The notes under the pieces are model-generated. The model was not told the origin of the DNA and made no database searches. It saw nothing but the letters and a program-made list of their open reading frames with translations. From IMG/VR virus record IMGVR_UViG_3300042887_000389, positions 1 through 61,230 of that record: a DNA stretch of 61,230 nucleotides; one strand, written 5' to 3'. Positions 29,331 to 38,520 of the stretch are shown here, one piece after another (positions within the stretch are counted from its first letter, which is position 1; every line of letters starts with the position of its first letter). The translations under genes and the position numbers were made by a program. The stretch comes from a virus.

Positions 29331-31536
29331 GGATCACGTCCCACAGAACTCTTTAAATAAAAAGAATAGTGGAAGGACATGGATGTACGGCTACAATGAG
29401 CAGTACGACATGGTGGTTATATCTAGGACTGGAGAGATAGGTGATATCATAAATATCTCAGGGCTGAATATTGCCCTGCCTAAGGCACCTAAAGATTGCT
29501 ATCGCAGGAGTGACTCTCCTGCAAAGCAGTACTGGGAGAGGCAAGATTTGCCAAAGGAGTTGTCAAAGATACAGTCAATCTTTCACTGGAATGAGATGCC
29601 TGCTGAGTTTAAGGACAGGTGGGTGGACTACATTGAGACAGAGTTTGATAGGCGTGAGGAGGGTATGTGGTTCATGAACAATGGTGAGCCAACATACATC
29701 ACAGGGTCTCACTACATGTACTTGCAGTGGTCCAGCATTGACGTAGGATACGCAGACTATCGTGAGGCTAACCGCATATTCTTTATATTCTGGGAGGCAT
29801 GCAGAGCAGACACTAGGGCATTTGGTATGATATACCTAAAGATTAGACGCTCAGGGTTCTCATTCATGTCATCATCAGAGTGCGTGAACATAGCCACTCT
29901 TGCTCGTGACTCTCGTGTTGGTATCCTATCTAAGACAGGTGCTGATGCTAAGAAGATGTTCACTGACAAGGTGGTCCCAATAAATAGCAGGCTACCATTC
30001 TTCTTCAGACCTATCATGGATGGTATGGACAAGCCAAAGACTGAGCTTGCGTACCGGGTACCTGCTTCTAAGATTACTAAGAAGAACATGGCGAATGCCT
30101 CTGACACTGAAGTGATTGGTCTTGACACCACCATTGACTGGAAGAACACGGAGGAGAACTCTTACGATGGTGAGAAGTTATTATTTTTGGCACATGATGA
30201 GAGTGCTAAGTGGACCAAGCCAAACAACATTCTCAACAACTGGCGAGTAACTAAGACCTGTCTCAGGGTGGGTAGCAAGATTATTGGCAAGTGCATGATG
30301 GGGTCTACATCAAATGCGTTGAGCAAGGGTGGAGACAACTATAAGAAACTATACGATGACTCAAATGTATTAACTAGAAATGCAAATGGACAAACTAAGA
30401 GCGGTCTATACTCATTGTTTATACCAATGGAGTGGAACATGGAGGGATTCATTGATAGGTATGGCATGCCTGTACTTAGAAAGCCTTCTGCTCCTATCCT
30501 TGGTGTTGACAACCAGATGATACGTAATGGTGCCATAGACTATTGGGAGGCTGAGGTGGACTCATTGAAGAATGATGCCGATGCACTCAACGAGTTCTAT
30601 CGCCAGTTCCCTCGCACGGAGAGCCATGCGTTCAGGGACGAGAGCAAGTCATCTATCTTTAACTTGACTAAAATCTATCAGCAGATAGACTACAATGACT
30701 CAATGATTGAGGGGCAGATGGTCACACGTGGGTCCTTTCATTGGAAGGATGGTGAGAAGGATGGCAAGGTTATATGGACACCTGACCAGCGTGGCAGGTT
30801 CTTAATTAGTTGGGTCCCTCCTACTAACATGCAGAACAATGTGGTGAATAGGAACGGAATGAAGTATCCTGGCAACGAGCACCTTGGCTCATTTGGCTGT
30901 GACCCATATGATATCTCTGCCGTAGTAGGTGGGAGAGGATCTAATGGTGCGTTGCATGGGATGACTAAGTACCACATGGACGATGCTCCTGCAAACCAGT
31001 TCTTCTTAGAGTACATTGCTAGACCACAGACTGCTGAGATATTCTTCGAAGATGTGCTGATGGCCTGTGTGTTCTATGGGATGCCAATGCTTGCGGAGAA
31101 TAACAAGGCACGTATACTGTACCACTTTAAGAACAGGGGCTACAGAGCGTTCTCATTGAACAGACCTGACAGGGTGCTGAACAAGTTGAGCAAGACAGAG
31201 CGTGAGTTGGGTGGCATACCTAACTCAAGTGAAGAAGTGAAGCAGGCACACGCCTCTGCTATTGAGTCGTATATTGAGAAGTTCATTGGGTTTGATATGA
31301 CATCTACCTACCGACCAGCGGATGAGATAGGCACAATGCCATTCATTAGAACGCTTGAGGACTGGGCTAAGTTTGATATTAATGACCGAACAAAGCACGA
31401 TGCATCAATCAGTTCTGGATTAGCTATAATGGCAAATCAAAAACATGTATATTTACCAGATAAAAAAGAGTCGAAAATTAGTGTTAATTTCGCAAAGTAC
31501 GCTAACACTGGAAATCAAAGTAAAATTATTAGATGA
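29299..31536 (+). CDS. terL: Terminase large subunit
   Basis: Up to 745 residues, the DNA-packaging ATPase-nuclease. Walker A is deviant (KIRRSGFSF, about 182-190) as in many Bacteroidota phages; Walker B LLFLAHDESAKW is near 294-305 (Asp-Glu). The nuclease half has GCDPYDIS near 533-540. The frame lacks an early ATG: it opens after a TGA near 29272, the best start in overlap with the upstream gene is TTG at 29299, and the first in-frame ATG is at 29383. It overlaps the portal gene as ATGA. Confidence 0.9.
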   Translation: MQSEGLYRIVKDHVPQNSLNKKNSGRTWMYGYNEQYDMVVISRTGEIGDIINISGLNIALPKAPKDCYRRSDSPAKQYWERQDLPKELSKIQSIFHWNEMPAEFKDRWVDYIETEFDRREEGMWFMNNGEPTYITGSHYMYLQWSSIDVGYADYREANRIFFIFWEACRADTRAFGMIYLKIRRSGFSFMSSSECVNIATLARDSRVGILSKTGADAKKMFTDKVVPINSRLPFFFRPIMDGMDKPKTELAYRVPASKITKKNMANASDTEVIGLDTTIDWKNTEENSYDGEKLLFLAHDESAKWTKPNNILNNWRVTKTCLRVGSKIIGKCMMGSTSNALSKGGDNYKKLYDDSNVLTRNANGQTKSGLYSLFIPMEWNMEGFIDRYGMPVLRKPSAPILGVDNQMIRNGAIDYWEAEVDSLKNDADALNEFYRQFPRTESHAFRDESKSSIFNLTKIYQQIDYNDSMIEGQMVTRGSFHWKDGEKDGKVIWTPDQRGRFLISWVPPTNMQNNVVNRNGMKYPGNEHLGSFGCDPYDISAVVGGRGSNGALHGMTKYHMDDAPANQFFLEYIARPQTAEIFFEDVLMACVFYGMPMLAENNKARILYHFKNRGYRAFSLNRPDRVLNKLSKTERELGGIPNSSEEVKQAHASAIESYIEKFIGFDMTSTYRPADEIGTMPFIRTLEDWAKFDINDRTKHDASISSGLAIMANQKHVYLPDKKESKISVNFAKYANTGNQSKIIR

Positions 31537-33968
31537 AAGATGTCGTAGTCAATATATCTTCAACAGCATTTCCAAGCCAGTTTGTTTCTGATTCGGAGAA
31601 AGCAACACCTGAGTTTGGTCTTCAGGTGGGACAAGCCATTCAGTATGAGTGGTTTAGAAAAGATGGAAGTCAATGCAGATATTACAATCAGTGGGCTGAG
31701 TTTAATCGCTTGCGTTTATACGCACGTGGTGAGCAGTCCATTCAGAAATATAAGAATGAGTTAGCCATTGATGGTGACTTATCTTACCTAAACCTTGACT
31801 GGACTCCAGTTCCTATTCTCCCTAAGTTTGTTGACATTGTTGTTAACGGCATGGGAGATAGACTCTTTAAGGTTAAGGCATACGCACAGGATGCGATGTC
31901 TCAGGCTAAGAGGAGTAAGTATCAGGACATGATTGAGAGCCAGATGCTTTCTAAGGATTTGCTTCTAAAGATACAGGGCGAGACTGGCGTTAATCCATTT
32001 GTTACTAACCCGGAGGAGTTGCCTCAGACTGATGAGGAACTATCTCTATACATGCAGCTTAAGTATAAGCCTGCGATTGAGATTGCTGAAGAGGAGGCTA
32101 TTAATACCATTCTTGATGAGAATCACTACCAAGATACACGCAAGCGTATTGACTACGACTTAACGGTACTAGGAATTGGCATTGCTAAGCATGAGTTCTT
32201 ACCAGGGTCTGGCGTTGAGGTGTCCTATGTTGACCCTGCCAATGTTGTGTACAGTTACACTGAGGACCCATTCTTTAAGGACTGCTTCTATTGGGGAGAG
32301 ATTAAGACTCTTCCTATGACTGAGTTGCTTAAGATTGACCCGACTCTTACACGTGAGCAGTTGGAAGAGATATCCAAATACTCTCAGAGTTGGTATGACT
32401 ACTACAATGTTGCTCGATTCTACGAGAACAGCATGTTCTATCGTGATACCTGCACCTTGCTTTACTTCAACTATAAGACCACCAAGAAGATGGTCTACAA
32501 GAAGAAGATTCTTGAAGGTGGTGGTACTCGTGTTATAGAGAAGGATGACAAGTTTAATCCTCCTGTAGAGATGATGGAGGAAGGTCGATTCGAGAAGATT
32601 GAGAAGACCATTGACGTGTGGTATGATGGTGTCATGGTGATGGGTACCAACTTCTTGTTGAAGTGGGAACTATCTGAGAACATGGTAAGACCAAAGTCTG
32701 CATCTCAGCATGCTATACCAAACTATGTGGCATGTGCACCACGCATGTACAAGGGTGCTATTGAGTCGTTGGTGAGAAGGATGATACCTTTTGCTGACTT
32801 GATTCAGTTGACTCACTTAAAGTTACAGCAGGTCATTGCACGTACGGTGCCTGATGGTGTGTTCATTGATGCGGATGGATTGAATGAGGTTGATTTGGGA
32901 ACAGGTGCAGCATACAACCCTGAGGATGCGTTGAGACTATACTTCCAGACTGGTAGTGTTATTGGGCGTAGTTACACTCAGGATGGTGACTTTAACAATG
33001 CACGAGTTCCTATTCAGCAGCTTACATCTAACTCAGGTGCGGCTAAGACTCAGATGTTGATTGCTAACTACAATCACTATCTAGACATGATCCGTTCTGT
33101 GACTGGTCTTAATGAGGCTAGAGATGGATCTACTCCAGATCCTAACGCATTGGTTGGTGTACAGAAACTTGCAGCACTTAATTCAAACACAGCAACTAGA
33201 CACATCCTTGAGAGTGGTCTATTTATTTATCGTACAATTGCTGAGGCACTTACGTATCGTGTTGCTGACATTCTTCAGTACGCTGACTTCAAGGATGACT
33301 TTGCTAATAAGATTGGCAAGTACAACGTGTCTATCTTGAATGACATTAAGGACCTTTACATCTACGACTTTGGTATCTTCATTGAGATTTCTCCAGACGA
33401 GGAGCAGAAGGCACAACTTGAGCAGAACATTCAGGTTGCTCTAGCCAAGGGTGATATTAATCTTGAGGATGCTATTGACATTAGAGAGATTAAGAATCTT
33501 AAACTTGCTAACCAGTTATTGAAACTCAAGAGAGTGAAGAAGCAGGAGCGTGAGGAGAAGATGGCTATGCAGAAGCAGGAGATGATGGCTCAGCAGCAGT
33601 TGCAATCTCAAGAATTTGCAGCGCAGACTGCTATGCAGAACATACAGTTAGAGGCTCAAGCCAAGATGCAATTGAAGCAGGCTGAGGTGGCGTTTGACAT
33701 TGAGAAGTTGAAGGCAGAGGCTGAGCTTAAGAGAATGTTGATGGCTGAAGAGTTTAACTATCAGATGCAGATTTCTGGTGCTAAAGAATCATTGCTCGCA
33801 GATAGAGACATGATGAAGGAAGAATCTAAAGCCAAGAGAATTAGTCAGCAGAACACTGAGCAGTCTAAGTTGATTAATCAGAGGAAGAATAACTTACCTC
33901 CGTTAAACTTTGAATCCAATGAGGATACGCTTGATGGGTTCGATATGGCAGAGTTTGAGCCACGTTAA
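31533..33968 (+). CDS. Portal protein
   Basis: An 811-residue protein between the large terminase and the scaffold/capsid genes. The segment IQYEWFRKDGSQCRYY ... RLYARGEQSI with the following helices resembles portals of crAss-like and other Bacteroidota podoviruses. The C-terminal 200 residues are a Gln/Glu/Met-rich coiled coil (barrel-like). It forms the ring through which DNA passes. Confidence 0.85.
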   Translation: MKDVVVNISSTAFPSQFVSDSEKATPEFGLQVGQAIQYEWFRKDGSQCRYYNQWAEFNRLRLYARGEQSIQKYKNELAIDGDLSYLNLDWTPVPILPKFVDIVVNGMGDRLFKVKAYAQDAMSQAKRSKYQDMIESQMLSKDLLLKIQGETGVNPFVTNPEELPQTDEELSLYMQLKYKPAIEIAEEEAINTILDENHYQDTRKRIDYDLTVLGIGIAKHEFLPGSGVEVSYVDPANVVYSYTEDPFFKDCFYWGEIKTLPMTELLKIDPTLTREQLEEISKYSQSWYDYYNVARFYENSMFYRDTCTLLYFNYKTTKKMVYKKKILEGGGTRVIEKDDKFNPPVEMMEEGRFEKIEKTIDVWYDGVMVMGTNFLLKWELSENMVRPKSASQHAIPNYVACAPRMYKGAIESLVRRMIPFADLIQLTHLKLQQVIARTVPDGVFIDADGLNEVDLGTGAAYNPEDALRLYFQTGSVIGRSYTQDGDFNNARVPIQQLTSNSGAAKTQMLIANYNHYLDMIRSVTGLNEARDGSTPDPNALVGVQKLAALNSNTATRHILESGLFIYRTIAEALTYRVADILQYADFKDDFANKIGKYNVSILNDIKDLYIYDFGIFIEISPDEEQKAQLEQNIQVALAKGDINLEDAIDIREIKNLKLANQLLKLKRVKKQEREEKMAMQKQEMMAQQQLQSQEFAAQTAMQNIQLEAQAKMQLKQAEVAFDIEKLKAEAELKRMLMAEEFNYQMQISGAKESLLADRDMMKEESKAKRISQQNTEQSKLINQRKNNLPPLNFESNEDTLDGFDMAEFEPR

Positions 33969-33985
33969 AAAAAAATATATATTTG
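33954..33985 (+). promoter_or_regulatory. Promoter TTTG-N20-TATATTTG for scaffold and capsid genes
   Basis: TTTG at 33954-33957 and TATATTTG at 33978-33985, 20 bp apart, match the Bacteroidota -33/-7 promoter exactly. It lies 20 bases before the scaffold ATG at 34005. Clearest promoter in the genome; it would boost capsid expression. Confidence 0.82.
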
Positions 33986-34004
33986 TAACATAAAATCTAA
34001 TTAA

Positions 34005-35102
34005 ATGGAAATCAAAGTAAGATCACTAGATGCAGTTGAGCCAAAAAGTATTCAGGAAGTTGAACAAGAACTTCTCGAAAAGCATGAAAAGGAAATCAAC
34101 GGTGAGGTATCAATTGGTTTGGATACTTCTAGTATTGACAATGGAGTTCAAGATACTCCTCCACAAGAGGAGGAATTATCTGAAGAAAAAGTTCTTTCAT
34201 ATATTGGAAAGAGATACAATAAGCAAATCAATTCATTCGATGAGTTGATGGATCAGAGACAGGTAAATGAAGAATTACCTGAGGATGTTTCAGCTTATTT
34301 AAATTATAAGAAGGATACTGGTCGTGGCTTCGATGACTTCCTAAAGCTTAGGAAAGATTACGATGCTATGGACCCTGATAACCTTCTTAGAGAGTACCTT
34401 GCAGATACGCAACAGAATCTTGATTCTGAGGATATCGATGTCTTAATGGAGGAGTATACCTACGATGAGGACCTAGATGAGGAATCAAAGATTAAGCGTA
34501 CAAAGATTGCAAGAAAGAAAGCTATTGCCGAGGCGAAGAACTACTTCAACTCTCAGAAAGAGAAATATAAGTTTCCGCTTGAGTCAAGTGGTATGGGCTT
34601 ATCTCAGGAAGAGAAGGAGGAGTTTGATGCTTATCGTCAGTATACAAAACAGTCAAAGAGTATAGAGGAGGAAAGTAATCGGAAGCGTAAGTGGTTTGAC
34701 CAAAAGACAGATGAGGTCTTTAGTAAAGACTTCAAAGGATTTGAGTTCGACATTAACGATAAGAAGATTCTATTTACTCCGGCATCTGCTTCAGAATTAA
34801 AGAGTGCTCAGTCAAGTCCATTAAACTTTGTTAATAAGTTCTTGGATGAGAGTGGACTAATTAAGGATGCTGCTGGATACCACAAGTCTTTGTCTATCGC
34901 AATGAATCCTGAGAAGTTTGCCAAGTTCTTTTATGAGCAAGGGCAGGCGGATGCTACCGATGACGTTTTACGTAAGACCAAAAATATAAATATGTCTGAG
35001 CGTAGAGCTCCTGAGGTTGTTAATAAGGGTGGAATGCAGGTGAAGGCGGTTGCGCCAGACTCTGGAAGGGGTCTAAAAATCCGCAGTATTAAAAAAATCT
35101 AA
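34005..35102 (+). CDS. Probable capsid scaffold protein
   Basis: A 365-residue acidic, Lys/Glu-rich protein with long predicted helices, an N-terminal Glu-rich part and a basic C-terminus (GRGLKIRSIKKI). Position between portal and major capsid protein and this composition fit a scaffold. It has its own promoter. Confidence 0.75.
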   Translation: MEIKVRSLDAVEPKSIQEVEQELLEKHEKEINGEVSIGLDTSSIDNGVQDTPPQEEELSEEKVLSYIGKRYNKQINSFDELMDQRQVNEELPEDVSAYLNYKKDTGRGFDDFLKLRKDYDAMDPDNLLREYLADTQQNLDSEDIDVLMEEYTYDEDLDEESKIKRTKIARKKAIAEAKNYFNSQKEKYKFPLESSGMGLSQEEKEEFDAYRQYTKQSKSIEEESNRKRKWFDQKTDEVFSKDFKGFEFDINDKKILFTPASASELKSAQSSPLNFVNKFLDESGLIKDAAGYHKSLSIAMNPEKFAKFFYEQGQADATDDVLRKTKNINMSERRAPEVVNKGGMQVKAVAPDSGRGLKIRSIKKI

Positions 35103-35121
35103 CAACTAAAAAAACAAAACA

Positions 35122-36543
35122 ATGCCAGTATTAAACACCCCTGGGTTCCAGTTGCAGCCAAGTGCTGAGCAGGTGCCTTTATCAACTAACTACATTACCA
35201 ACTTTGACTTCTTGAACCAGTATCTTCCTGATACCTACGAGAAAGAATTCGAGCGTTATGGTAACCGTACCGTGGCTTCCTTCCTAAGAATGGTTGGAGC
35301 TGAAATGCCATCCAACTCTGACATGATCAAGTGGGCTGAGCAAGGTCGTTTGCATACTAAGTATGTGAACTGCGATTCTTCTGCTGCTGCTGGAGCAGAC
35401 TCTGCAACTATCACTGTTGCTGATGCTAACGTAACTGCAATTGCTATCCGTGCTGGACAGACTGTATTTATCTCTGATAATGCTACAGGTCTTTCTAACA
35501 AGGGTATCGTTACTGCTGTTAACACATCTGCTGATACTTTCGATGTTGCTTACTACGAAGGTGCTGGACAGACTTTCTCTGGAACTGCTGTACTTTCTGT
35601 ATGGATTTATGGTTCTGAATTTAAGAAAGGAACTGTTGGTATGATTGGTTCTTTGGAAGCTGAAGACGAAATCTTCGACAACTCTCCAATCATCATCAAA
35701 GACAAGTATGCTGTATCTGGTTCTGACATGGCTCAGATTGGATGGGTAGAAGTAACTACCGAGAATGGTGCAACTGGATACCTTTGGTATTTGAAGTCTG
35801 AGCACGAGACTCGTCTACGTTTCGAAGACTACCTTGAGACTGCAATGATTGAAGCAGTTCCTGCTGAGACTGGTTCTGGTGTGGCTAACGCTTCTTTGAA
35901 CCCATTGTATGGTAACAAAGGTTCTGAGGGTATCTTCTACGTGGTTAACAACCGTGGTAACGTATGGGGTGGTGGTAACCCAACTACTCTATCTGACTTT
36001 GATAGCATCATCTCTCGTCTTGACAAGCAGGGATCTATTGAAGAGAACGTAATCTTCGTTAACAGAGCATTCAGCTTTGACATCGATGATATGTTGGCAG
36101 CTCAGAACAGCTACGGTGCTGGAGGTACTTCTTATGGTCTATTCGACAACGATGAGAAGATGGCCTTGAATCTTGGATTCACTGGCTTCCGTAGAGGTTA
36201 TGACTTCTACAAGTCTGACTGGAAGTACTTGAACGATCCTACCATGCGTGGTGGCTTGCCTACTAGTTCTACTGCAACTGGTACTGTAACTGGTCTATTG
36301 GTACCTGCTGGTTCTACCACTGTGTACGATCAGATTCTTGGTAAGAACGCTAAGAGACCATTCTTGCACGTTCGTTACAGAGCTTCTGAGACTGAAGATC
36401 GTAGATACAAGACTTGGATCACTGGTTCTGCTGGTGGTGCACAGACTAGCGATCTAGATGCAATGGAGGTTAACTTCTTGTCTGAGCGTTGTGTATGTAC
36501 CTTGGGTGCAAACAACTTCGTGTTGTTCAGATACGGAGCCTAA
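35122..36543 (+). CDS. Major capsid protein (HK97-fold)
   Basis: A 473-residue protein. Its order (scaffold before, head completion genes after), strong promoter upstream and terminator downstream, and sequence traits (NYITNFDFLNQYLPD, DMIKWAEQGRLHTKY, a Gly/Thr-rich insert, RYRASETEDRRYKTW) mark the capsid protein of crAss-like/Bacteroidota podoviruses. Codon use is regular with many favoured codons, as expected for high expression. Confidence 0.88.
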   Translation: MPVLNTPGFQLQPSAEQVPLSTNYITNFDFLNQYLPDTYEKEFERYGNRTVASFLRMVGAEMPSNSDMIKWAEQGRLHTKYVNCDSSAAAGADSATITVADANVTAIAIRAGQTVFISDNATGLSNKGIVTAVNTSADTFDVAYYEGAGQTFSGTAVLSVWIYGSEFKKGTVGMIGSLEAEDEIFDNSPIIIKDKYAVSGSDMAQIGWVEVTTENGATGYLWYLKSEHETRLRFEDYLETAMIEAVPAETGSGVANASLNPLYGNKGSEGIFYVVNNRGNVWGGGNPTTLSDFDSIISRLDKQGSIEENVIFVNRAFSFDIDDMLAAQNSYGAGGTSYGLFDNDEKMALNLGFTGFRRGYDFYKSDWKYLNDPTMRGGLPTSSTATGTVTGLLVPAGSTTVYDQILGKNAKRPFLHVRYRASETEDRRYKTWITGSAGGAQTSDLDAMEVNFLSERCVCTLGANNFVLFRYGA

Positions 36544-36554
36544 TTGTAAATAAT

Positions 36555-36580
36555 GGAGGGGCCAATTGGCTCCTCCTTTA
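36555..36580 (+). terminator. Intrinsic terminator after the capsid gene
   Basis: A 9-bp stem (GGAGGGGCC with GGCTCCTCC, one G-T pair) with an AATT loop, followed by TTTAATCTTT. It lies 12 bases after the capsid stop. Confidence 0.8.
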
Positions 36581-36600
36581 ATCTTTAAATAAACAAGACA

Positions 36601-36885
36601 ATGGCAAAGAAAGTAACTGGACCTGGTCCTAAGAAAGGCACGCCTGTAAAGGGGCCTATTTATAATGCAACTAAAAGAGCTCCATTGATGGAGGTTGGTG
36701 TAGGTAAAGGACAAAAAATGTCTGTGGATACCACTAGCATGAGCAAGCCTGACCCTAAAACATTTAACTTTACTATCACTGGTCCTGATGGATCTGTTGT
36801 AAGAAAGGGTAACTTGAGTCAAGGAATTGGCAAGATGGCTGCTCAAGATTTAGTAAACAAGCTTAAACTTAAGAAGGGTAAGTAA
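36601..36885 (+). CDS. Small basic protein (94 aa) after the capsid gene
   Basis: A 94-residue Lys/Gly/Pro-rich protein (GPGPKKGTPVKGP, KLKLKKGK end). It lies between two terminators, so it is expressed with or apart from the capsid. May bind DNA or decorate the head; unproven. Confidence 0.65.
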   Translation: MAKKVTGPGPKKGTPVKGPIYNATKRAPLMEVGVGKGQKMSVDTTSMSKPDPKTFNFTITGPDGSVVRKGNLSQGIGKMAAQDLVNKLKLKKGK

Positions 36886-36894
36886 TAATTAACT

Positions 36895-36922
36895 GAGGGG
36901 GTCGCTGTGGCTCCCTCTATTT
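36895..36922 (+). terminator. Terminator-like hairpin
   Basis: GAGGGGGTC pairs with GGCTCCCTC (9 bp with G-T pairs) around a GCTGT loop, followed by TATTTTAAATCTTT. After the 94-residue gene. Confidence 0.65.
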
Positions 36923-36943
36923 TAAATCTTTAAATTTAATCAA

Positions 36944-37693
36944 ATGAAAAAATCAGCAACAAGTTCTGACAAAGTCTACAAACTTAAGGGAGAGTCTGCT
37001 CCTTTATCTTTTACTCTACCATCAAGAAATACTAGGAGATATCCTCTACTTTACTTTGATGAAGAGAATAATGTTAACAGACCACTAAGGTATGCCATCA
37101 ATCAGAAGTCTCCCTTTGAGGACGAGCAGGATGGCAATGCAATTGTAGAGCCAATCATCTTTGAGAATGGCTTCCTATCAGTTCCAAGAAACAACCCAGT
37201 ACTACAGCAGTTCCTTCACTACCATCCACTAAATGGCTTGGCATTCATCCAGGTTGATTATGAGAGAGATGCGGCTAAGGAAGTAGAGCAACTTACATCT
37301 GAGGTAGATGCATTGATTGAAGCACGTCAACTTAGTGTTGATCAGCTTGAGACAATTGCTAGAGTATTGTTCAGTAAGGACCCTAATAAGTTCACAACAT
37401 CTGAACTTAAGCGTGATATCTTAATCTATGCAAAGAGAGATCCAAAAGGATTCTTGAATATCCTACGTGACCCAATGCTAAAACTTCAAGCAAATATTCA
37501 CGTGTTCTTTGAGAACAAGTTATTGGCATTCAGAAACAATAACAAGGAGGTGTGGTTTAATACCCCATCAGTGAAGAAAAAAATGCTTACTGTATCCTAT
37601 GGTGATGACCCATACTTTGCCGTGGCTCAATTCCTAAAGACAGATGATGGCATTGATGCTTTGAAAATGTTAGAAAATAATTTAGATTTGTAA
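36944..37693 (+). CDS. Probable structural/head-associated protein (249 aa)
   Basis: A 249-residue protein with leader TTTAATCAAATG before the ATG. Contains LKLQANIHVFFENKLLAFRNNNKEVWF and VSYGDDPYFAVAQFLKTDDG. It lies between the capsid and connector genes and is closed off by a terminator. I recall similar proteins in Bacteroidota phages without a known function. Confidence 0.65.
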   Translation: MKKSATSSDKVYKLKGESAPLSFTLPSRNTRRYPLLYFDEENNVNRPLRYAINQKSPFEDEQDGNAIVEPIIFENGFLSVPRNNPVLQQFLHYHPLNGLAFIQVDYERDAAKEVEQLTSEVDALIEARQLSVDQLETIARVLFSKDPNKFTTSELKRDILIYAKRDPKGFLNILRDPMLKLQANIHVFFENKLLAFRNNNKEVWFNTPSVKKKMLTVSYGDDPYFAVAQFLKTDDGIDALKMLENNLDL

Positions 37694-37721
37694 CAGAGTT
37701 TATAGTTTGATGGTTAAAAAT

Positions 37722-37750
37722 GGGGGTGTAATAACACCCTCTTTTTTTTT
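37722..37750 (+). terminator. Intrinsic terminator
   Basis: An 8-bp stem (GGGGTGT-type arm with ACACCCTC) around a short AATA loop and a run of T residues up to 37750. It ends the head-gene unit. Confidence 0.87.
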
Positions 37751-37753
37751 GTT

Positions 37754-37761
37754 TATATTTG
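37754..37761 (+). promoter_or_regulatory. Putative -7 promoter element TATATTTG
   Basis: Exact TATATTTG directly after the terminator and 13 bases before the ATG at 37775. It starts the tail and internal protein unit. Confidence 0.7.
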
Positions 37762-37774
37762 TAAAAAGACTAGA

Positions 37775-38518
37775 ATGATCAACTCAGTTAGAAATACCGT
37801 ATTGGCAATTCTGAACAAGAATAACTACGGATACATCTCACCTTCTGACTTCAACCTGTTTGCCAAGCAGGCACAGCTAGAAATCTATGAAGAGTACTTT
37901 TCTGGGTATAATGACTTAGTTAATAAGGAGAATGCCCGTGTCGCTGGAACAGATTACGCTGATCAGAAGAAGGCTTTAGAGGAAGCAATAGAACTATTTG
38001 CAGTTACATCAACGCTTACTCAGGTAACTGCGGCTTCGAATAGATACTACCTACCATCGGTAACTACCACTGGGTTTGATTACTTTATGATCAACAAGGT
38101 TTTGTGCTACGATGCTTCAGGTGCTACTAGGGTATTCAAAGCAGAGGCAGAGAAGGTTACTCATGGAAAGATTACCATGCTAGTGAACTCTAACTTGACT
38201 GCTCCTACTGAAAACTTCCCAGCGTATACGCAGGAGGGTAGCATACTAACGGTATACCCATCAACGATTAATCTTCCTAACGAGGTGGATGCTAATTACT
38301 TTAGATATCCTAAGGACCCTAAGTGGACATTCACTACACTAACTAATGGTGAGCCAGTGTTCAACCAATCTCCTGGTTTAGGATACCAAGACTTTGAGTT
38401 GCCTATCGAGGATGAAATAAAATTAGTTTCAAAGATTCTTCAGTACGCTGGAATGTCTATTCGTGAGATTCAGGCAGTTCAGTTCGGTGGTGCTGAGGAA
38501 CAAAAACAATCACAATAA
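37775..38518 (+). CDS. Head-tail connector/ring protein (247 aa)
   Basis: A 247-residue protein beginning MINSVRNTVLAILNKNNYGYISP and containing FAKQAQLEIYEEYFSGYN, a pattern I recognise from connector (ring-type) proteins of Bacteroidota podoviruses. Located first after the head genes, which fits a protein that sits under the portal. It is followed closely by the next connector gene. Confidence 0.7.
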   Translation: MINSVRNTVLAILNKNNYGYISPSDFNLFAKQAQLEIYEEYFSGYNDLVNKENARVAGTDYADQKKALEEAIELFAVTSTLTQVTAASNRYYLPSVTTTGFDYFMINKVLCYDASGATRVFKAEAEKVTHGKITMLVNSNLTAPTENFPAYTQEGSILTVYPSTINLPNEVDANYFRYPKDPKWTFTTLTNGEPVFNQSPGLGYQDFELPIEDEIKLVSKILQYAGMSIREIQAVQFGGAEEQKQSQ

Positions 38519-38520
38519 TC

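Noticed and set aside
35256-35805. Leftward ORFs opposite the major capsid gene
   Set aside because: They are antisense to a strongly coding gene and Ser/Thr/Val-rich as expected from the complement of its codons.
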